From: Russula earlei
Taxonomy: Eukaryota > Basidiomycota > Agaricomycetes > Russulales > Russulaceae
Direction: 5' to 3'
Assembly (NCBI GenBank): GCA_025769875.1
Contig: JAGFNK010000001.1
Coordinates: 310,001-374,000 of the forward strand
DNA: 64,000 nt
Shown here: piece by piece, positions 1 to 12,038 of the stretch
Layout of the letters: every line of letters begins with the position of its first letter
How positions within the stretch are numbered: position 1 is the stretch's first letter
The notes under the pieces: generated by a model
Seen by the model: only the letters and a program-made list of their open reading frames with translations
Databases searched by the model: none
Told to the model about the DNA's origin: nothing
Translations under genes and position numbers: made by a program

Positions 1-415
1 GCATCCCCTCGAAGCGCCAGCGGTCGTCGAGACGGCGCTCGTGGTTCATCTCGTAGACGGCCTGGAGGAAGCAGCCGCGCATGCGCCAGAGGTAGCTGTA
101 CTCGCGCATGTCCACCGCGCAGCGGCTCCTTTCCGGGCTCGAGCCCGTCTCGCTGGAGCCAGAGCCGGAGCGGCCATTGTTCGGGAGCAGCGGGAATGGC
201 GTGCCGTCAGGTCGGCACTGTGCCTCGTGAAATGCGAGGCGCTTGTTGACGAGGATGAGAGGGATGGCATAGCAGCGCGGCATTGCGCACGTGTATTGAT
301 CGATATCATTGCTCTCGCCGATTCGCATAATCTGTAGCATCGTCCAAGGTCCGTCGTCATTCGGATCATGGTCGACTCTACAGCGGGGGCCATCTCCGTG
401 CGAGGGAAGGAGCAT
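1..415 (-). CDS. 5' part of an unrecognised protein gene, cut by the window edge
   Basis: A minus-strand frame stays open from an ATG at 415 to the window edge, giving the first 138 residues. It starts MLLPSHGDGPRC and ends in a tryptophan- and arginine-rich stretch (MREYSYLWRMRGCF, then NHERRLDDRWRFEGM). Codon use is GC-rich at third positions over the last 60 codons, which supports real coding. There is a Ser/Gly-rich linker near residues 85-97. I do not recognise the family. The frame antisense to it and the other minus frame (46-393) are shadows: only the frame used here gives a conserved-looking Trp/Arg/Tyr pattern. The start is the first ATG after an in-frame gap in coding signal; an upstream intron cannot be excluded. 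Confidence 0.6.
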   Translation of the reverse strand, partial: MLLPSHGDGPRCRVDHDPNDDGPWTMLQIMRIGESNDIDQYTCAMPRCYAIPLILVNKRLAFHEAQCRPDGTPFPLLPNNGRSGSGSSETGSSPERSRCAVDMREYSYLWRMRGCFLQAVYEMNHERRLDDRWRFEGM

Positions 416-418
416 ACC

Positions 419-430
419 CCCCTTGAGGGG
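419..430. promoter_or_regulatory. 12-bp palindrome CCCCTTGAGGGG just upstream of the first gene
   Basis: The perfect palindrome CCCCTTGAGGGG lies 4 bases upstream of the ATG at 415. It contains two inverted copies of AGGGG, the core of the fungal stress response element bound by Msn2/4-like zinc fingers. Its place in the probable 5' leader makes function uncertain. Confidence 0.25.
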
Positions 431-1009
431 ATAAGGATATTCCTTTTTGTACCCTAAACGATGGACATGCAAAGGGTTTTTCTTTCTCCCAGGCATATGA
501 CGAAGAACAAACGTGGAAAATTTTCAATATATGAGCGGATGGGGGTAGAAGGCGAGTAGTTCTAGATGGGCAACGAGGCTGCCTCGAGGTAGATAAACTG
601 GATCGTCGGTCGTAGAACCTGCCCACCCCCGCGACCCGTTCACTCCCACCCGACGTAGCGAAATGACAGTCTTAGGTAGGCACGTTGAGACAAGCATTGC
701 ATTATCTTGCGGATGTACACACAAGACATATGGAAAACGAAGAGAACTTTTAGAAGACCTACATAGAAGAGGGAGGCAAAGGAGCGCATGATCACTGTCC
801 GGTAGCGTCCGAGCCATCCTCAAGTGAGGCCATGGAACGCGCACCCTAATTAGCCGCCAACGCGAACCGCTTCCGAGCAACGCACTTCACCAGGACATCA
901 ACACTGAGCGTGCAGGTACTGCACGGACATAAAGTCACGTCACGTGGGACAGGAAGGAAGACTTTTTCTTCACTAGGTGCAGGTAAGGTGACGCTAAAGA
1001 TGAATGAAA
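431..1009. other. Intergenic region, no gene seen
   Basis: This is the stretch between the stop of the Est1-like gene (1,010) and the start of the first gene (415), both on the minus strand. It should hold the 3' end of the former and the promoter of the latter. Short frames here have no recognisable protein and no coding bias. Confidence 0.5.
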
Positions 1010-4000
1010 TCATCCTGCATCCCCCCAAACGCCACCTGCACGTTGTTGGGGAACGTCTCCATATTTTGAAAGACCGAACGAAACGCGTGTATCGTGGGAC
1101 ATAGGATACTCCTTCGAACCGAACGTCGCCATGGATTGGTAGAGCGATGGGTCAATCGTCACCATTGGATTGTTAAATGAACTTGACAAGGTTTGTTGCG
1201 CAGAAAACGTGTTTGGGACATGTGGTTGCAGGGGGACCTGACGAGGACCGGAAGCATAGACGACCGAGCCTTGGTAATCTGCATCAACGAATACATCGGC
1301 TGGTCCTATCGAAGAGCTAGGAAGGCGCCTGTGAGCACGCTCAACCGATGCAGGAAATGTAGGTGCCATATGATTAATATGAGTTGGTAACATCCCTTCC
1401 GTGTGATCATGTGGTGGCCATAATCCCTGTGCTAAAGATGTTACTGGGGGGAGCAAGCTTGATGGGGCGCTCAATTGGGCACTGGGATGGTGTGTTGATG
1501 AAAGGCCAGGTACAGTGGTCTGCAAGTCCATATGTCCTACTGGCGCCAACCCCATGAGGGGCGAAGCAGGTAGCGTCCCATTTACCTGATGACGAGAGCT
1601 AAGACCTAAGGCACTCTCATCAGGGGCAGCGGACCATATAGAAGGACCGGCCGTGCCACTGAACAGGGTCTGTGCTTGTGAAGATGACGATAGTCTTTGA
1701 TGATGTCTAATCGGGGATCGGAAGGCTTGTTGGTGAACAAAATGAGTTGGAAAGGCGGACTTCGCATCAGCTTTTTGTGGAGTTCGTCCAACACCCATTA
1801 CGTTGTTCAAGAGGTCCTGAGCTGTTGTTTTCGGTGTGCTTGAAGTCTGTCCAGTAGTGTTGCTGCTCGGTGGTTGCAGTGGCGACGCGAACGCGTCGGG
1901 AGCGCGCGGGGGCGACGTGGAGCCAATAGCAATGTTTGGTCTTATCGGACTAAGGGGGCTTAAGGGACTCAAGCCACCTGCGCGACGATGTGGCGTAGAT
2001 TTACTCGATAGCACTGGGGTGACTGTGGGGGGGGATATGGACCTGCAACGCGACGCATAATGACTTGTCAGACGTAACAAACCCGTGAGCATTGAAGATA
2101 CATACCGGGGATCCCAAACAATTTCGTCCTGGTCGTCCTCCTCTGAAGACATGCCAAGCACCTCTCTAAACACATCCTCTACTGGATCCGTCGTCTCTGT
2201 TCTAGCATCCTCTTCTTCGGATTGTCGGTCATCCGCTGCGAGTTCGGACCCAGCACTTAAAGGCGCGCCTCTTCCTTCAGCGAGAGAAACCTCTGGGTGG
2301 GTCGCTGGTTCATTATCCTGTACCGAGTCGATCAAGGAGAACTGAGCTCTAAAAGACTCCATGGGTGCTCCAGAGACTTCTGCAATCAAGCGAGCGTCAT
2401 ATCCGATGTCCCAGATGCGCATGAGTTGTTCTTCGTTTGGATGAACTTGCTCCGGCACGCGAGTGTCTTCGTCTTCTGAACTGACCGGGAGAATGTCTTG
2501 CACCAGCATGCCAGCCAAAGGTAGGTATCCACGTGAATCGACATCCTCTTCCAGTGGCCGCTTAAGTTGGGGTAAATTCGTTGGGGGAAAAACTAGAACG
2601 ATGCGGGTGGCGAAAGACGTGTATGTCTCCCAGAATGTAGAGATGTCTTTAATGACGATAGTGCGTACAGGGCCGTCCTTGTCCTTCCGAGTGTCTCCCA
2701 GAACGTATTCCAAGTTCATGCGCAGCCACTTGCTAGCGATACGCAGGGCAGGAAGGGTCCGACGGAAAGTTGCCGTTATTCTCATGGCAAGATCCTCTTC
2801 CACTATCTTCGCGGCCTCATCGAGCTGGGTGATACCATTTTGCAGTAATGCGCGATGAAGTGCGAGAACGTGGCTGGCTATCCTAGACTCCATGGAAATG
2901 CTAGTCGACGTGCTGACTTTACGCTGCTTCCAGAGAGCACCTTGAGCGGCAATAACGACCTTGGTGATTGTGTCAATCGAGAGGATCCGGTCGGATACGA
3001 GTTCCGAAAATTCTTTTACGACACTCTCGTCATGGTTTGGCGCGAGAGAATTCATCCTGTGAAGTTGCAGCCCTCAATCCTCGATGTGAAATTATGTAAG
3101 TGAACGCAACAACGTACTCCTCGACGCTTAATCTCCATAGGGCATGGAGAAGAATGACATTGTCCTTGAAGGACGGAGAGTTAGTCTTTGGCCCGGTGAG
3201 ATCTTCTGGGGGTGGCCGCCCTGGCTTTCCCTTCCTTCTGCGTTTCCAGGCTTCTAAAAACTTTGACAGCACGTGTCCCATATTCTCGGCGGCGGGGTCA
3301 TACGCTGAGCGGACGCACAGAGCCTTATAATATTGCACTAGGCTTTCGAAGGTATCCTTCTGATAGGAAGCGAGGATAGCGAGCTGATGGGACGCATTAC
3401 CTTCGTCCGGCATGAGGTCCCGCGCACATTCATAACATGCTCGCGCCTTATCAAAGGTCTTCGCACGAGGCAAATCGGAGTGAAAACCACGCCCTCGCGC
3501 GCCACGACCACCGCGCTCTGATCCACCCCTAGGCCGTGAAGCTCCTTCATTATACTGCTCGCGATATCGCGCAAGGTCACCAAGAACAACTAGCACCTTG
3601 CTCAGGGTAGCGCGGCGGTTATTGCGTTGCGCCGGAGTCAAGGGTCGGGACGAGGCGTTTTCAACGGGCTCAGGGGGGAAGTGGAAGTGATCATGTTTTC
3701 CATCGTCGGGATCATCAAGGTCAGGCTCTGCATCTGCGACGATGGAAAGAGTAGCAAGAGCTGAACGTGCTTCTGAGAGTGCGAACTGGCGCTGGATGCG
3801 CACAACAAGATGGGTCCAGAACTTCTCTTCGGTTGAGAGGAACTGTTTGAAACGTTGCATAAGCTTGCGGTACTCGACCGGACCGGCTCGCTGTGATCGT
3901 GGCTGTTGGCGTTGGGTTCCAGCCTCACGAAGGGAGTGCTCGAGTGCAGCTATCCGGGTCTTATACATAGAGATGAGTGCGTAGGATGTTTGCATCCACA

Positions 4001-4288
4001 TGTGAGTTTCCGCATCTTTGGATTCCTTGGCATTTGGATGCGACAAGAGAAGGAGAAGATATTGCTTTTGGAGGCTATTTACAAACTTATAATTGATGGC
4101 TTATGGAGAGTGAACTGGGCTCACTTTTTGCGTTGGAATTCAACTTCCTTGTTCCATGGGTCACGGCTTTTGAGGAGATCTTTTAGGCCCTGCTGGAGGG
4201 CCTTCGCATCTCTGTATCTGATGAGAAGAATGAATAGGAGATGATCATTAGTTGCATACTTTGCGATAGCGTGAGAATCTTCAGACAT
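1010..4288 (-). CDS. Est1/SMG7-like protein (telomerase/NMD family), 3 exons, 1,055 aa
   Basis: Exons 4288-4125, 4074-3118 and 3056-1010 join in frame (donors GTGAGC and GTACGT, acceptors TAG and CAG) to 1,055 codons. The N-terminal third has the EST1 14-3-3-like helical pattern: AKALQQGLKDLLKSRDPW in exon 1, then paired TPR-like helices around residues 215-270 with the hallmark ACYECARDLMPDEGNASHQL. An EST1 DNA/RNA-binding type region follows. The C-terminal third (about residues 650-1,055) is Ser/Pro/Thr-rich and probably disordered. Family members (Est1, Ebs1, SMG5/6/7) act in telomerase recruitment or in nonsense-mediated decay by binding phosphorylated Upf1. No PIN domain is visible, so it is not SMG6-like; which role it has is inference. 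The start at 4288 restores the conserved N-terminal helix that an ATG at 4046 would lose. The gene is divergent from the SNF2 gene. Confidence 0.85.
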
Positions 4289-4917
4289 GGGTGTACACAG
4301 GCATGGGGAATTAAGAAACTGCGGACATCGTCTAGACGAAGAGCGTGTGTGTGTCAAACCACCTTCCGCCCGCAGTTTCCGTGTGTGACATGACTGTGAC
4401 ACCCCGCCACAATCCACATAGTTAGAATGTCTATCTACCTGACACTTGGATTGTCACTACAAGTTGTCATCAATAAACTCTGAGTTCTGGAAAAAAAGAG
4501 GAAAATAAACTACGAGCACCATGTTCAGGCCCTGTACAGCTGTTAAAATATAATATAATCACCTAAGGTGAACTCGATCATGTGATCGCTAATGAACACG
4601 CGCAGCAGAGGTTCACGTTCACCAGTGGCACTTGGGCACTTGTAGAACATTCACTCTTACCACGACCATTTACACCCTCAGTCTTGCTGTCATGGAAGAC
4701 ATGTATGATACTCACTTTCCCTTCTTCCTTCCGTTGTTGAGAAATATCTCCAGTCGTCGCAAACTCGCCCAGGATCCCCGAATCTATCCCGTCCCAGTTG
4801 GCCGTAACAAAGGGCCCAGTGTGACTCCTTCAGTGATCACCGTCAGCATGTGCAGTTCTTTCCATTTTTTGAATGCTGACATCTAACTAGGTTACCTCCT
4901 CAACGTCATCTTCAGAT
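4289..4917. promoter_or_regulatory. Shared divergent promoter region (Est1-like / SNF2 genes)
   Basis: This 629-bp gap separates the start codons of two divergently transcribed genes, so it must hold both promoters. An AT-rich stretch at 4,490-4,560 and pyrimidine-rich tracts at 4,710-4,745 and 4,880-4,910 are typical of fungal core promoters. No clear TATA box or known operator was identified. Short frames inside it look non-coding. Confidence 0.5.
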
Positions 4918-7638
4918 ATGCAGTCACAGCACCCAACGACGTACACCATTTCAGATTCGTCTGATAATGAACGGTAGATCTTTATGATTAAATCGATTGA
5001 CTCTGAGTTGATGGTATATTTAAAGGTCTCAGGGTACTAAAAATACAGAAAACACTCACCTACGACCTACTATTGCATACCCGAATCCGCCTGCTCATTT
5101 CCGTGGTCCTGCACAGCCTATTCTCGTACCCAGTAACGCAGACCACCCTGAGAGCTATTCTAGAACGGTTTACCATTGGGAGTCGCCCAATGGACCCTAT
5201 GAATTACCTTATGAACCTCAGAAGACCGCTGCCGAGGCAGAGAAAGATCTCCAAGACCTCTTGCAACAAAGTTACGACGGCAAGGAAGATGGGGAAAATG
5301 CTCATAATAATATAGACATGTCTCAGGCCGTTGTCGAAGGCTTTCGCGAAGGAATTCGTCTCCTTCCCCACCAAGTGGCTGGTCGAGTTTGGATGAGCGA
5401 GCGGGAGATCGGCAAGAAATCAGGCGGCATCCTTGCAGACGACATGGGTTTGGGAAAAACAATCCAGACCCTCACGCGTATTGTCGATGGCCGCCCACGC
5501 AAGTCCGATGCAGAAGATGGTTGGGCCGCAACAACTCTGTGGGTCTGTTGATCGCAGTATGTGTTCATAACCCCTCATCCATTGTCAGTGTTGTGTGCCC
5601 CGTTAGCTTGGTGTCTCAATGGGCCTCTGAGATTTCAAAGATGGCGAAAACGTTGACTGTGATTGAGCATCACGGTCCTTCCAGGACGACCAGTACGAAG
5701 AATCGTTTCCCATATTGTTTATAAATTCTTACTCTTTGCTAGACCCAGAAACCTTACGACGCGCTCACGTCGTTATCACCAGTTATGCTATCGTTGCTTC
5801 TGAGCACTCTACGTTTCAGCCCAAAGACGAGTCAAAGCCCAAGAAAGGCAGCAAATCGAAGGTTGTATCAGGTTCTGACTCGGATTCTGAAACCGATCAC
5901 TTTGGGCGAACGCTTGAGAATAGGAAAAAAACTGCAAAGACTAATAGAAAGAAGGACGCATTATTCAGAGTTAAATGGTGGAGAATCGTGTTAGATGAGG
6001 CACACAACATCAAAAATCGCAACACAAAGGCAGCTCAAGCCTGCTGCGCTCTCGAAGGCAAGTTTCGGTGGTGCTTGACCGGCACGCCTTTGTGAGTATG
6101 CTTGTTAACCAACACAAAGTGCGATGATATCATGATATTTTAGGCAAAATAGCGTAGAAGAACTTTACTCCCTTCTCAAGTTTCTCCGTATCAAACCCCT
6201 CAATGATTGGCAGACGTTCAATGAACAAATCAACAAACCAGTCAAGAGTGGTCGTTCGGTTCGCGCGATGAAACGTTTACACGTCTGTCCCGTCCTTTGT
6301 TGTTGTCTCTCATCTCATAACGGCGGAGTCGTTAGGTCGTTCTTCGCGCAATCATGCTTCGGCGCCGCAAGACCGATGTCATAAATGGGAAGCCATTGAT
6401 TGAGCTTCCGGAACGATATCTATCTATTGTTCCCTGCGAGTTCGACGAGGACGAGCGCCAGTTCTACTTCGCACTTGAGAACAAGATTGACGAGGCTATG
6501 AAAAAATTTGCGAAGAATAATGAAGTCATGAAAAACTATACAAATGTCATGGTTTTACTCCTTCGCTTGAGGCAAGGTAGATCCACACCAAAACCAATTC
6601 CTGCGTACACTAACAATTGGAGCAGCGTGCAATCACCCGTCACTCGTGACGAAGGACTACAACACCGATCGTGAAGCCATTGAATCCCGCCCAGCCCCGA
6701 AAGATGATCAAGAAGATGAAGAACTTAACACGATGTTCCAACAACTTGGTGTTTCCAAGGGCAAAAAATGCCAGCTTTGCCAAGACGAGTATAGAGTCTC
6801 GTCATGTTCTCGCTTCAAGTCCTTGCTGACATATCCTGTTCAAGGTTAACACCAGGGAACGTTTCCAAGGAAGGAGAGCGCTGCAGAGATTGCATCGAGC
6901 TCACACGAAAAGTACATCCCAAGTCCCTGTCCCGAGATAAGGATTCAAATTTGCCTCCAAAATCGGCCAAGATTCGCAAAATCCTCGAGTTGCTCAAGGA
7001 GATCAGCTCGCGCGAAAATGACGAAGGCGATCCCATGGGAGAGAAAACAATAGTGTTTTCCCAGTTCACAACGATGCTTGACCTCATCCAGCCATTCCTC
7101 AAAGACTCAGGAATCTCGTTTGTGCGATGTGAGTTTTCGCTGCCTCTATCCACCACGAACTTACGGACGTTTCGTTGCCAAGATGACGGGAGCATGACAA
7201 AGGAGAAGCGTGAAATCAGTTTGGACCAGATAAAGAATAATAAGCAGATCAGAGTCATCTTGATCTCATTCAAAGCTGGCAGTACTGGTAAATGGACTAT
7301 CTCTCCTTGGTAATGCGCGACCTGCAGAGATTTATACGCTATGACCAGGCCTCAACTTGACTGCATGCAATAACGTAATTTTAGTCGACATGTGGTGGAA
7401 TCCAGCGCTCGAAGACCAAGCTTTCGACCGTGCGCATCGTCTTGGGCAAACGCGTGACGTCAATATCTACAAGCTCACGATCGAAAATACGGTCGAGGAG
7501 CGTATCCTCGCACTGCAGAACAGCAAGCGAGCTCTCGCCACCGCTGCACTCAGCGGTGACAGGATCAAGAACCTCAAGCTGGGCCTTGAGGATCTCATGA
7601 TGTTGTTCAGGCCTGGTCGCGATGACGATGACGATTAG
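4918..7638 (+). CDS. SNF2-family DNA-dependent ATPase, 10 exons, 747 aa
   Basis: Exons 4918-4973, 5026-5538, 5589-5692, 5743-6091, 6144-6282, 6336-6576, 6626-6788, 6845-7128, 7183-7287 and 7349-7638 join in phase at every junction (introns 49-61 bp). Visible helicase motifs: Walker A DDMGLGKT near residue 157, motif II DEAH near 309, motif III LTGTP near 336, and C-terminal motifs AGSTGLNL, WWNPALEDQAFDRAHRLGQ and VEERI. A Cys pair CQLC and a second CRDC (about residues 515-535) sit in the insert before the C-terminal lobe and may bind zinc, but no RING finger is present. The layout is closest to the Rad5/Rad16, ULS1 and TTF2-like branch of SNF2 proteins, which move along DNA to remodel chromatin or strip bound proteins. 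The exact orthologue is not resolved. Its 3' end was duplicated downstream (18,409-18,805). Confidence 0.9.
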
Positions 7639-7935
7639 GCTTTTTTTTACCTATCTCTAGCGCCTCAGGGGATATGGAGATATATAGTAGCACGCACGAA
7701 TAATCTAATCACGCTGCTTTCGGTTATGTAGGTTTCTTTCCACATGAAACGACACGCGCATCCACGATCCTTCCGTTTTCTATCTGCATCGACCTCGATA
7801 CATTTCGCTAGCGCACTGCGCATGTACATAAAAAAACATAGATCACGTATGTTGTGTCAGGACAATCACGGCCAAGACGACCATATAGATCGAGTACTGG
7901 CCCATTGTCCATGCCAGTCGTGCGTTCTTTTTGCA

Positions 7936-10354
7936 TTACTCAGACCTCGCTGGCCGAATAACGAGCGGCAATTGTGGCATATTCTGGGGACCCGAGGATA
8001 AAAAGGGTCGCGCCACAATCATCGTCCTTCGAGTGATCTCACTAGGAGGTACCGCGAGCTCAAAGTCAAACGCCCGAACGAAAGCAAACAAGATCGCTTT
8101 CATCCTGGTATTCGCCAGAGTCCATCAGCGAACATGCCACCGACCGCAGCGCGTCAGCATACTTACTCGACAAGAGCAAAGCGATAGCCGATGCACCCGT
8201 GCGAGCCAGTGATGAATGTCAGCAGATTCCCAAAGAGACCGGGAATGACCTTCGCGCTCTCGGGAATAGCTTCCCAACGTTCGGGTCTGGGTGGAACAGT
8301 CAGTTAGGTCAAGCCAAATCCAGGTCGGGCGCACGAGCAAGCCAAAGGAACTTTACTTGAATTCGTTTGCGTCCTCACCCCACAGCGATTTCAAGTCTAT
8401 GTACGCATAGAATCGGGATGATGACCACGTCTCCCTTTCGCAACCTTGTTAATTTATGGGCTACTTGTCAGCATTCGAGTGTGGTGCCGCACGGAAATGG
8501 GACCACATGCCTGAATTCATGCCTCTTAACCCCATATCGGTCAATAAAGGGCTCACTTAACGGAACTACGACATCCTGTGTCGCCATCCGATCCGTATTC
8601 GAGACAGGAGCATGCAGGCGAAGGACCTCCCGGGCGACATAGTCCAGGTACGTCATTCCATTAAGTTCATCCATCGAAGGGCTATCTGTATAGAATCCAC
8701 GCGCCTCCTTCGCCAGTTTAGCATAGGCTGTGGGATGACATCCAAGTGCATAGATTGCCCAGACAGTAGCAGTGCTAACGAATATATGTGATTAGATGCT
8801 CACTCCGCACAAAGAATCATTGATACCTTGTTGTCTCATGACCAGCAAGGAGGAACGTTGGAATCTCTTCGTAACAAATCGTCGTAAGCATTCAATTGAG
8901 AATTAGGACGCTCACTCACGAGCTAGAACCTCCTCGTCAGTCATCCGCGCATCCTCCGGTATATCCTTAGCCATGTTTGCCCTGAGGAGAATGCTGAGTA
9001 GATCGCGTCCGATAATATTTCTTTTCTCAACACCGCTCTTATCATCATTCTCAATCGCGGCAAGTATTTCGGATTTCTTTTGAGAAATCATGCGTTGGCC
9101 AATCGACCTGAGGGACTTCAATGCGTTTGTAACCGCACGTGAGCGGTCGGAGGGCTGTTAATCCGTCAAATAACGATTTTCATCCAAGTGAAGGACTACA
9201 CACAATCAGCCGAGCAGGTGGGATCAGTGCCTCGGCCATGAACCTGACATCGAACGGATCAAATATGGTGGCTTTGCGCAGTCCCTCGGAAATCTCATGG
9301 GGTTCATCCTGCTGAAGAGACCGGAATGCATAGCTGAAGCCTGGTATAAATTGGTGACTTGTTCGGTAAAGGAAATGCATTCATCAAGGCATTTCGTACC
9401 TGTATGGCCAATAATGTCCAACGTAACCTTGTTCAGCCAAAGAAATATGTCCACTTTAAGCGAACCATCAGGGGTGCAAGATCGAGCTATTTGGGTCATT
9501 AACAGATCCCGAAACTATGAGAACATCAACAATCTGCCGAAACTCGAGTGAGCAAATTGCTTACTTCATTGGCCTTTTCTACGAACAGCTGAGAGTACAC
9601 CTTGATTTGAGGATGACCGAATGCAGGACCCTATTGCACAAAATGAATATGACGCTTAGAACGATCCCGAGAACAGACCATAATTTTACGCTTGACATAA
9701 GGAGTCAGTCTGATAGTCATTGGAGTGTCAGTGCTCTACCTGTTTCTTATGCTTCAAGCCTTGTCAAGCAAACGTCATCTAATGTTGCGATATATACGGT
9801 TGTACAAACAAATTCACCTTCAACGACCAGCACGCCTATAATGATGAAGGATATCAATTCTAACGATGCTACACGGCCAAGGAATGTGAGCCAACCTTTT
9901 CCTAGTAGGCGTTCCAAGTACTGACGACCGTCTTCGCTCTTCACAAATTCAGGACTGGTAAGGATATAATTCAACGCCTGGGGATCGGTAGTGATGACTT
10001 TGGATATCTGGCAAAACACATGTGACTTAATTGTTTATGTCGGTATTGTCAAATGATACCGACCATGAACAAACCATGATACCTGAAGACAGGACCATAT
10101 TGGCGAGTCCACTCCAATTGATTGACCTGAGCATCTGGTTCCCAGATCCCTCGAGGAACACTTCCAGTCAACCAGCTGACAGCCCTTGGACCGGGAAGTA
10201 CTCGCATGGGGCCAGAGGGGCGAATAAGGATGACGACATAGAGGAGGGGAACGATAATGAGGAGGATAGCGATGGCAGTCAAGGGACTCATCGGAGGAAA
10301 AAGAGCCCCCATTTCCAGGCGTGTGGGGATGTAAGTAGCAAATGTGCTAGACAT
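7936..10354 (-). pseudogene. Cytochrome P450 copy A, frameshifted before the heme exon
   Basis: Minus-strand P450 with about 14 exons starting at ATG 10354: membrane anchor (residues about 20-40), PGP hinge, I-helix AGHETT, ExxR motif EVLR, heme loop [10 protein letters not shown] (the usual Arg is His), stop at 7936. Exons 1-6 are 10354-10064, 10007-9896, 9835-9818, 9759-9740, 9690-9679 and 9630-9565. All junctions fit, but the exon reading KGDVVIIPIL has one extra base near 8,390-8,412 compared with copies B, C and D. The conserved WGEDA is therefore read out of frame and a TGA follows. P450s are ER-membrane monooxygenases that need a P450 reductase; the substrate is unknown. The gene is a probable pseudogene unless the extra base is a sequencing error. 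Confidence 0.85.
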
Positions 10355-11384
10355 AGGCGAGTGGTGAGTGGAAGAACGAACCGATATCTTGTCTGCTGTG
10401 GCACCTGGATTTATCATAACCCAATTATTCCAGCCATCAGGCCGCCGGAATTCCGCGGCCGCATGACTCATGGGAGCGTTCTCTCTCTGGCTTTGATTAT
10501 CCGGCTTTGATCATAACCCCATCGAGTCACGGTGACATTCGAGGCAAATGCAACAGCTGTGGTGTCGGGGCTGTGAGCGAGATGCAAGTCAGGTCCATTT
10601 CTGTCTTTTTTTGTTGCTGCCAGCTAGAACTGGGCCAATCGTGGGTTTTACTGGCGCGGTGATATGAAATGAAATACGTTCTCAAACGGGGCAGGCACTG
10701 GCGGGTGGATCAGCGCTCAGCTTTGGCGCGGCTTATCTCGGCCCGACGTTCATCCCAGGTTAAACCGGTTTTGGCACCAGTGTGAAGCGTCGGCGACCAT
10801 CTTCACCCGACTGTGAGATTAGGATAAGCAGGTTAGACAGAGTGTTGTGGATGACACGACCGCTATGACTATGACCCAATCTTCTTGCGTTCAACACCGT
10901 TTGCGGCGTTTCCTCACACCCATCACATTACCTTTTCCCTTTGCTGATACCGCCATGACATTCCTAGTCCAGTCCGTGCTTTGAGCTTTGGGCATGCGCA
11001 GTGCTTCTTCCCGTTGGGCCCACAGATGCTGATGATTCCCACGCGCGAATCACGTATTCTCCATTAGCGTTGGCGCCTACCCCACGCCACTGCCGTCAAC
11101 TGACATATGCGTTCAGCTGTACTTGGACCAGCGCATCATACGGTGAAGGGGATGGTGTAAAGGCGTACGGGTTAGGAAACGGGTGGATTTGATCATTTGA
11201 AGGTGACTCTGAAAAACAGACCACGAAAACTAATGCATTGCAGAGCAAGTAAGGCATGCAGACTGTGCGTGTCGATTCTGAATACACTGAGCAACCATCG
11301 CGAAGGCGACCGTCATAAATTGGGTGGCAAGACAGCCATTTTACAAACCACCTTAGAAAAAGAAAGTTCCATGTTTCCAGTGAT
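10355..11384. other. P450 A promoter side, no gene seen
   Basis: This is the upstream region of P450 A. It is recognisably similar to the regions upstream of copies B (16,683-17,837) and C (27,630-28,100), for example around GGCTTTGATCAT and GAGATGCAAG, so it was duplicated with the gene. No intact coding frame was recognised. Confidence 0.5.
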
Positions 11385-11720
11385 CTTACGTGAGTATCAC
11401 CTCGCTGGCTGGTTCCGACAACGGTCGCGCTATGCGCGGGTATTTTTTCCTCAAAGCCATCTGGCCCGGTGTCTCGCCCTCTCCGTTCCTAGTGAGCCGA
11501 TCCACACTGTACCTGAGCAAGAGTTCCGTGACTCAGAGGTGCCCATTTTCCAGCTACAAGGTGCAGTGCCGCCCAGCGAACTGCCGTCTGCGCGTTCGTG
11601 TTCGCGCGCCGGTACTGGTCGAGCAGTAGTAGTTATTTTCCTTACGGTTTTCAGTCTCGCTCTCACCTTTCTCACCACCAGGTACATTGGTGTCCTATTC
11701 TCCACGTTTGGAGCTGGAAC
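11385..11720 (-). pseudogene. Relic of an ankyrin/STAND gene 3' end
   Basis: The plus-strand text closely follows 50,275-50,620, the 3' coding end of the right-hand STAND gene. Shared stretches include GGTGTCTCGCCCTCTCCGTT and GTACCTGAGCAA. Read on the minus strand it gives broken ankyrin units with several shifts and stops, so it is not translatable. Similarity continues past the coding end: 11,260-11,300 matches the 3' flank at 50,130-50,160, which shows DNA-level duplication of a gene tail. Confidence 0.7.
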
Positions 11721-12038
11721 TTATATACCTGCCCGAACCTACACTAACCTGAACCATCGCTTTGGTGATGAGTTGGAATTCTGCAATAAAGACATAAGAA
11801 AGGAATGCTATAAAGTGTTGGATATTGATATCTTCAAGGGTGAAGTCCTTTGGTACAGAGGGAGGGATAAAGAGGGAGCTTCGCCAGCCCGCGTCGCAGA
11901 AGCGGGTGGTCTGTCACAAAAGTCCAAATTATAAGGTACTCGGGTAACTGAACTAACTGTACGTGTGTATTCCGAATGGATTTGTATGGTTGGATTGAGG
12001 GAGAACGCGGATCAGTGTAACTATCAATGTGATTGCAC

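Larger units (their letters stand above)
7657..11720. repeat. Segmental duplication, block 1 (SNF2 3' flank - P450 A - ankyrin relic)
   Basis: The stretch from the SNF2 3' flank through P450 A, its promoter and an ankyrin/STAND 3' relic recurs as block 2 (about 14,060-18,180) and block 3 (18,409-18,904 plus 24,890-28,100). Matching landmarks include the SNF2 3' flank ending AATCTAATCACGCTGC, the P450 exons and introns, the P450 promoter, and the ankyrin relic. Orientation is the same in all blocks. Edges are approximate, judged by eye. Confidence 0.75.

Noticed and set aside
524..880. A 118-codon minus-strand frame downstream of the Est1-like gene
   Set aside because: No domain, no coding bias and overlapping competing frames; treated as intergenic.
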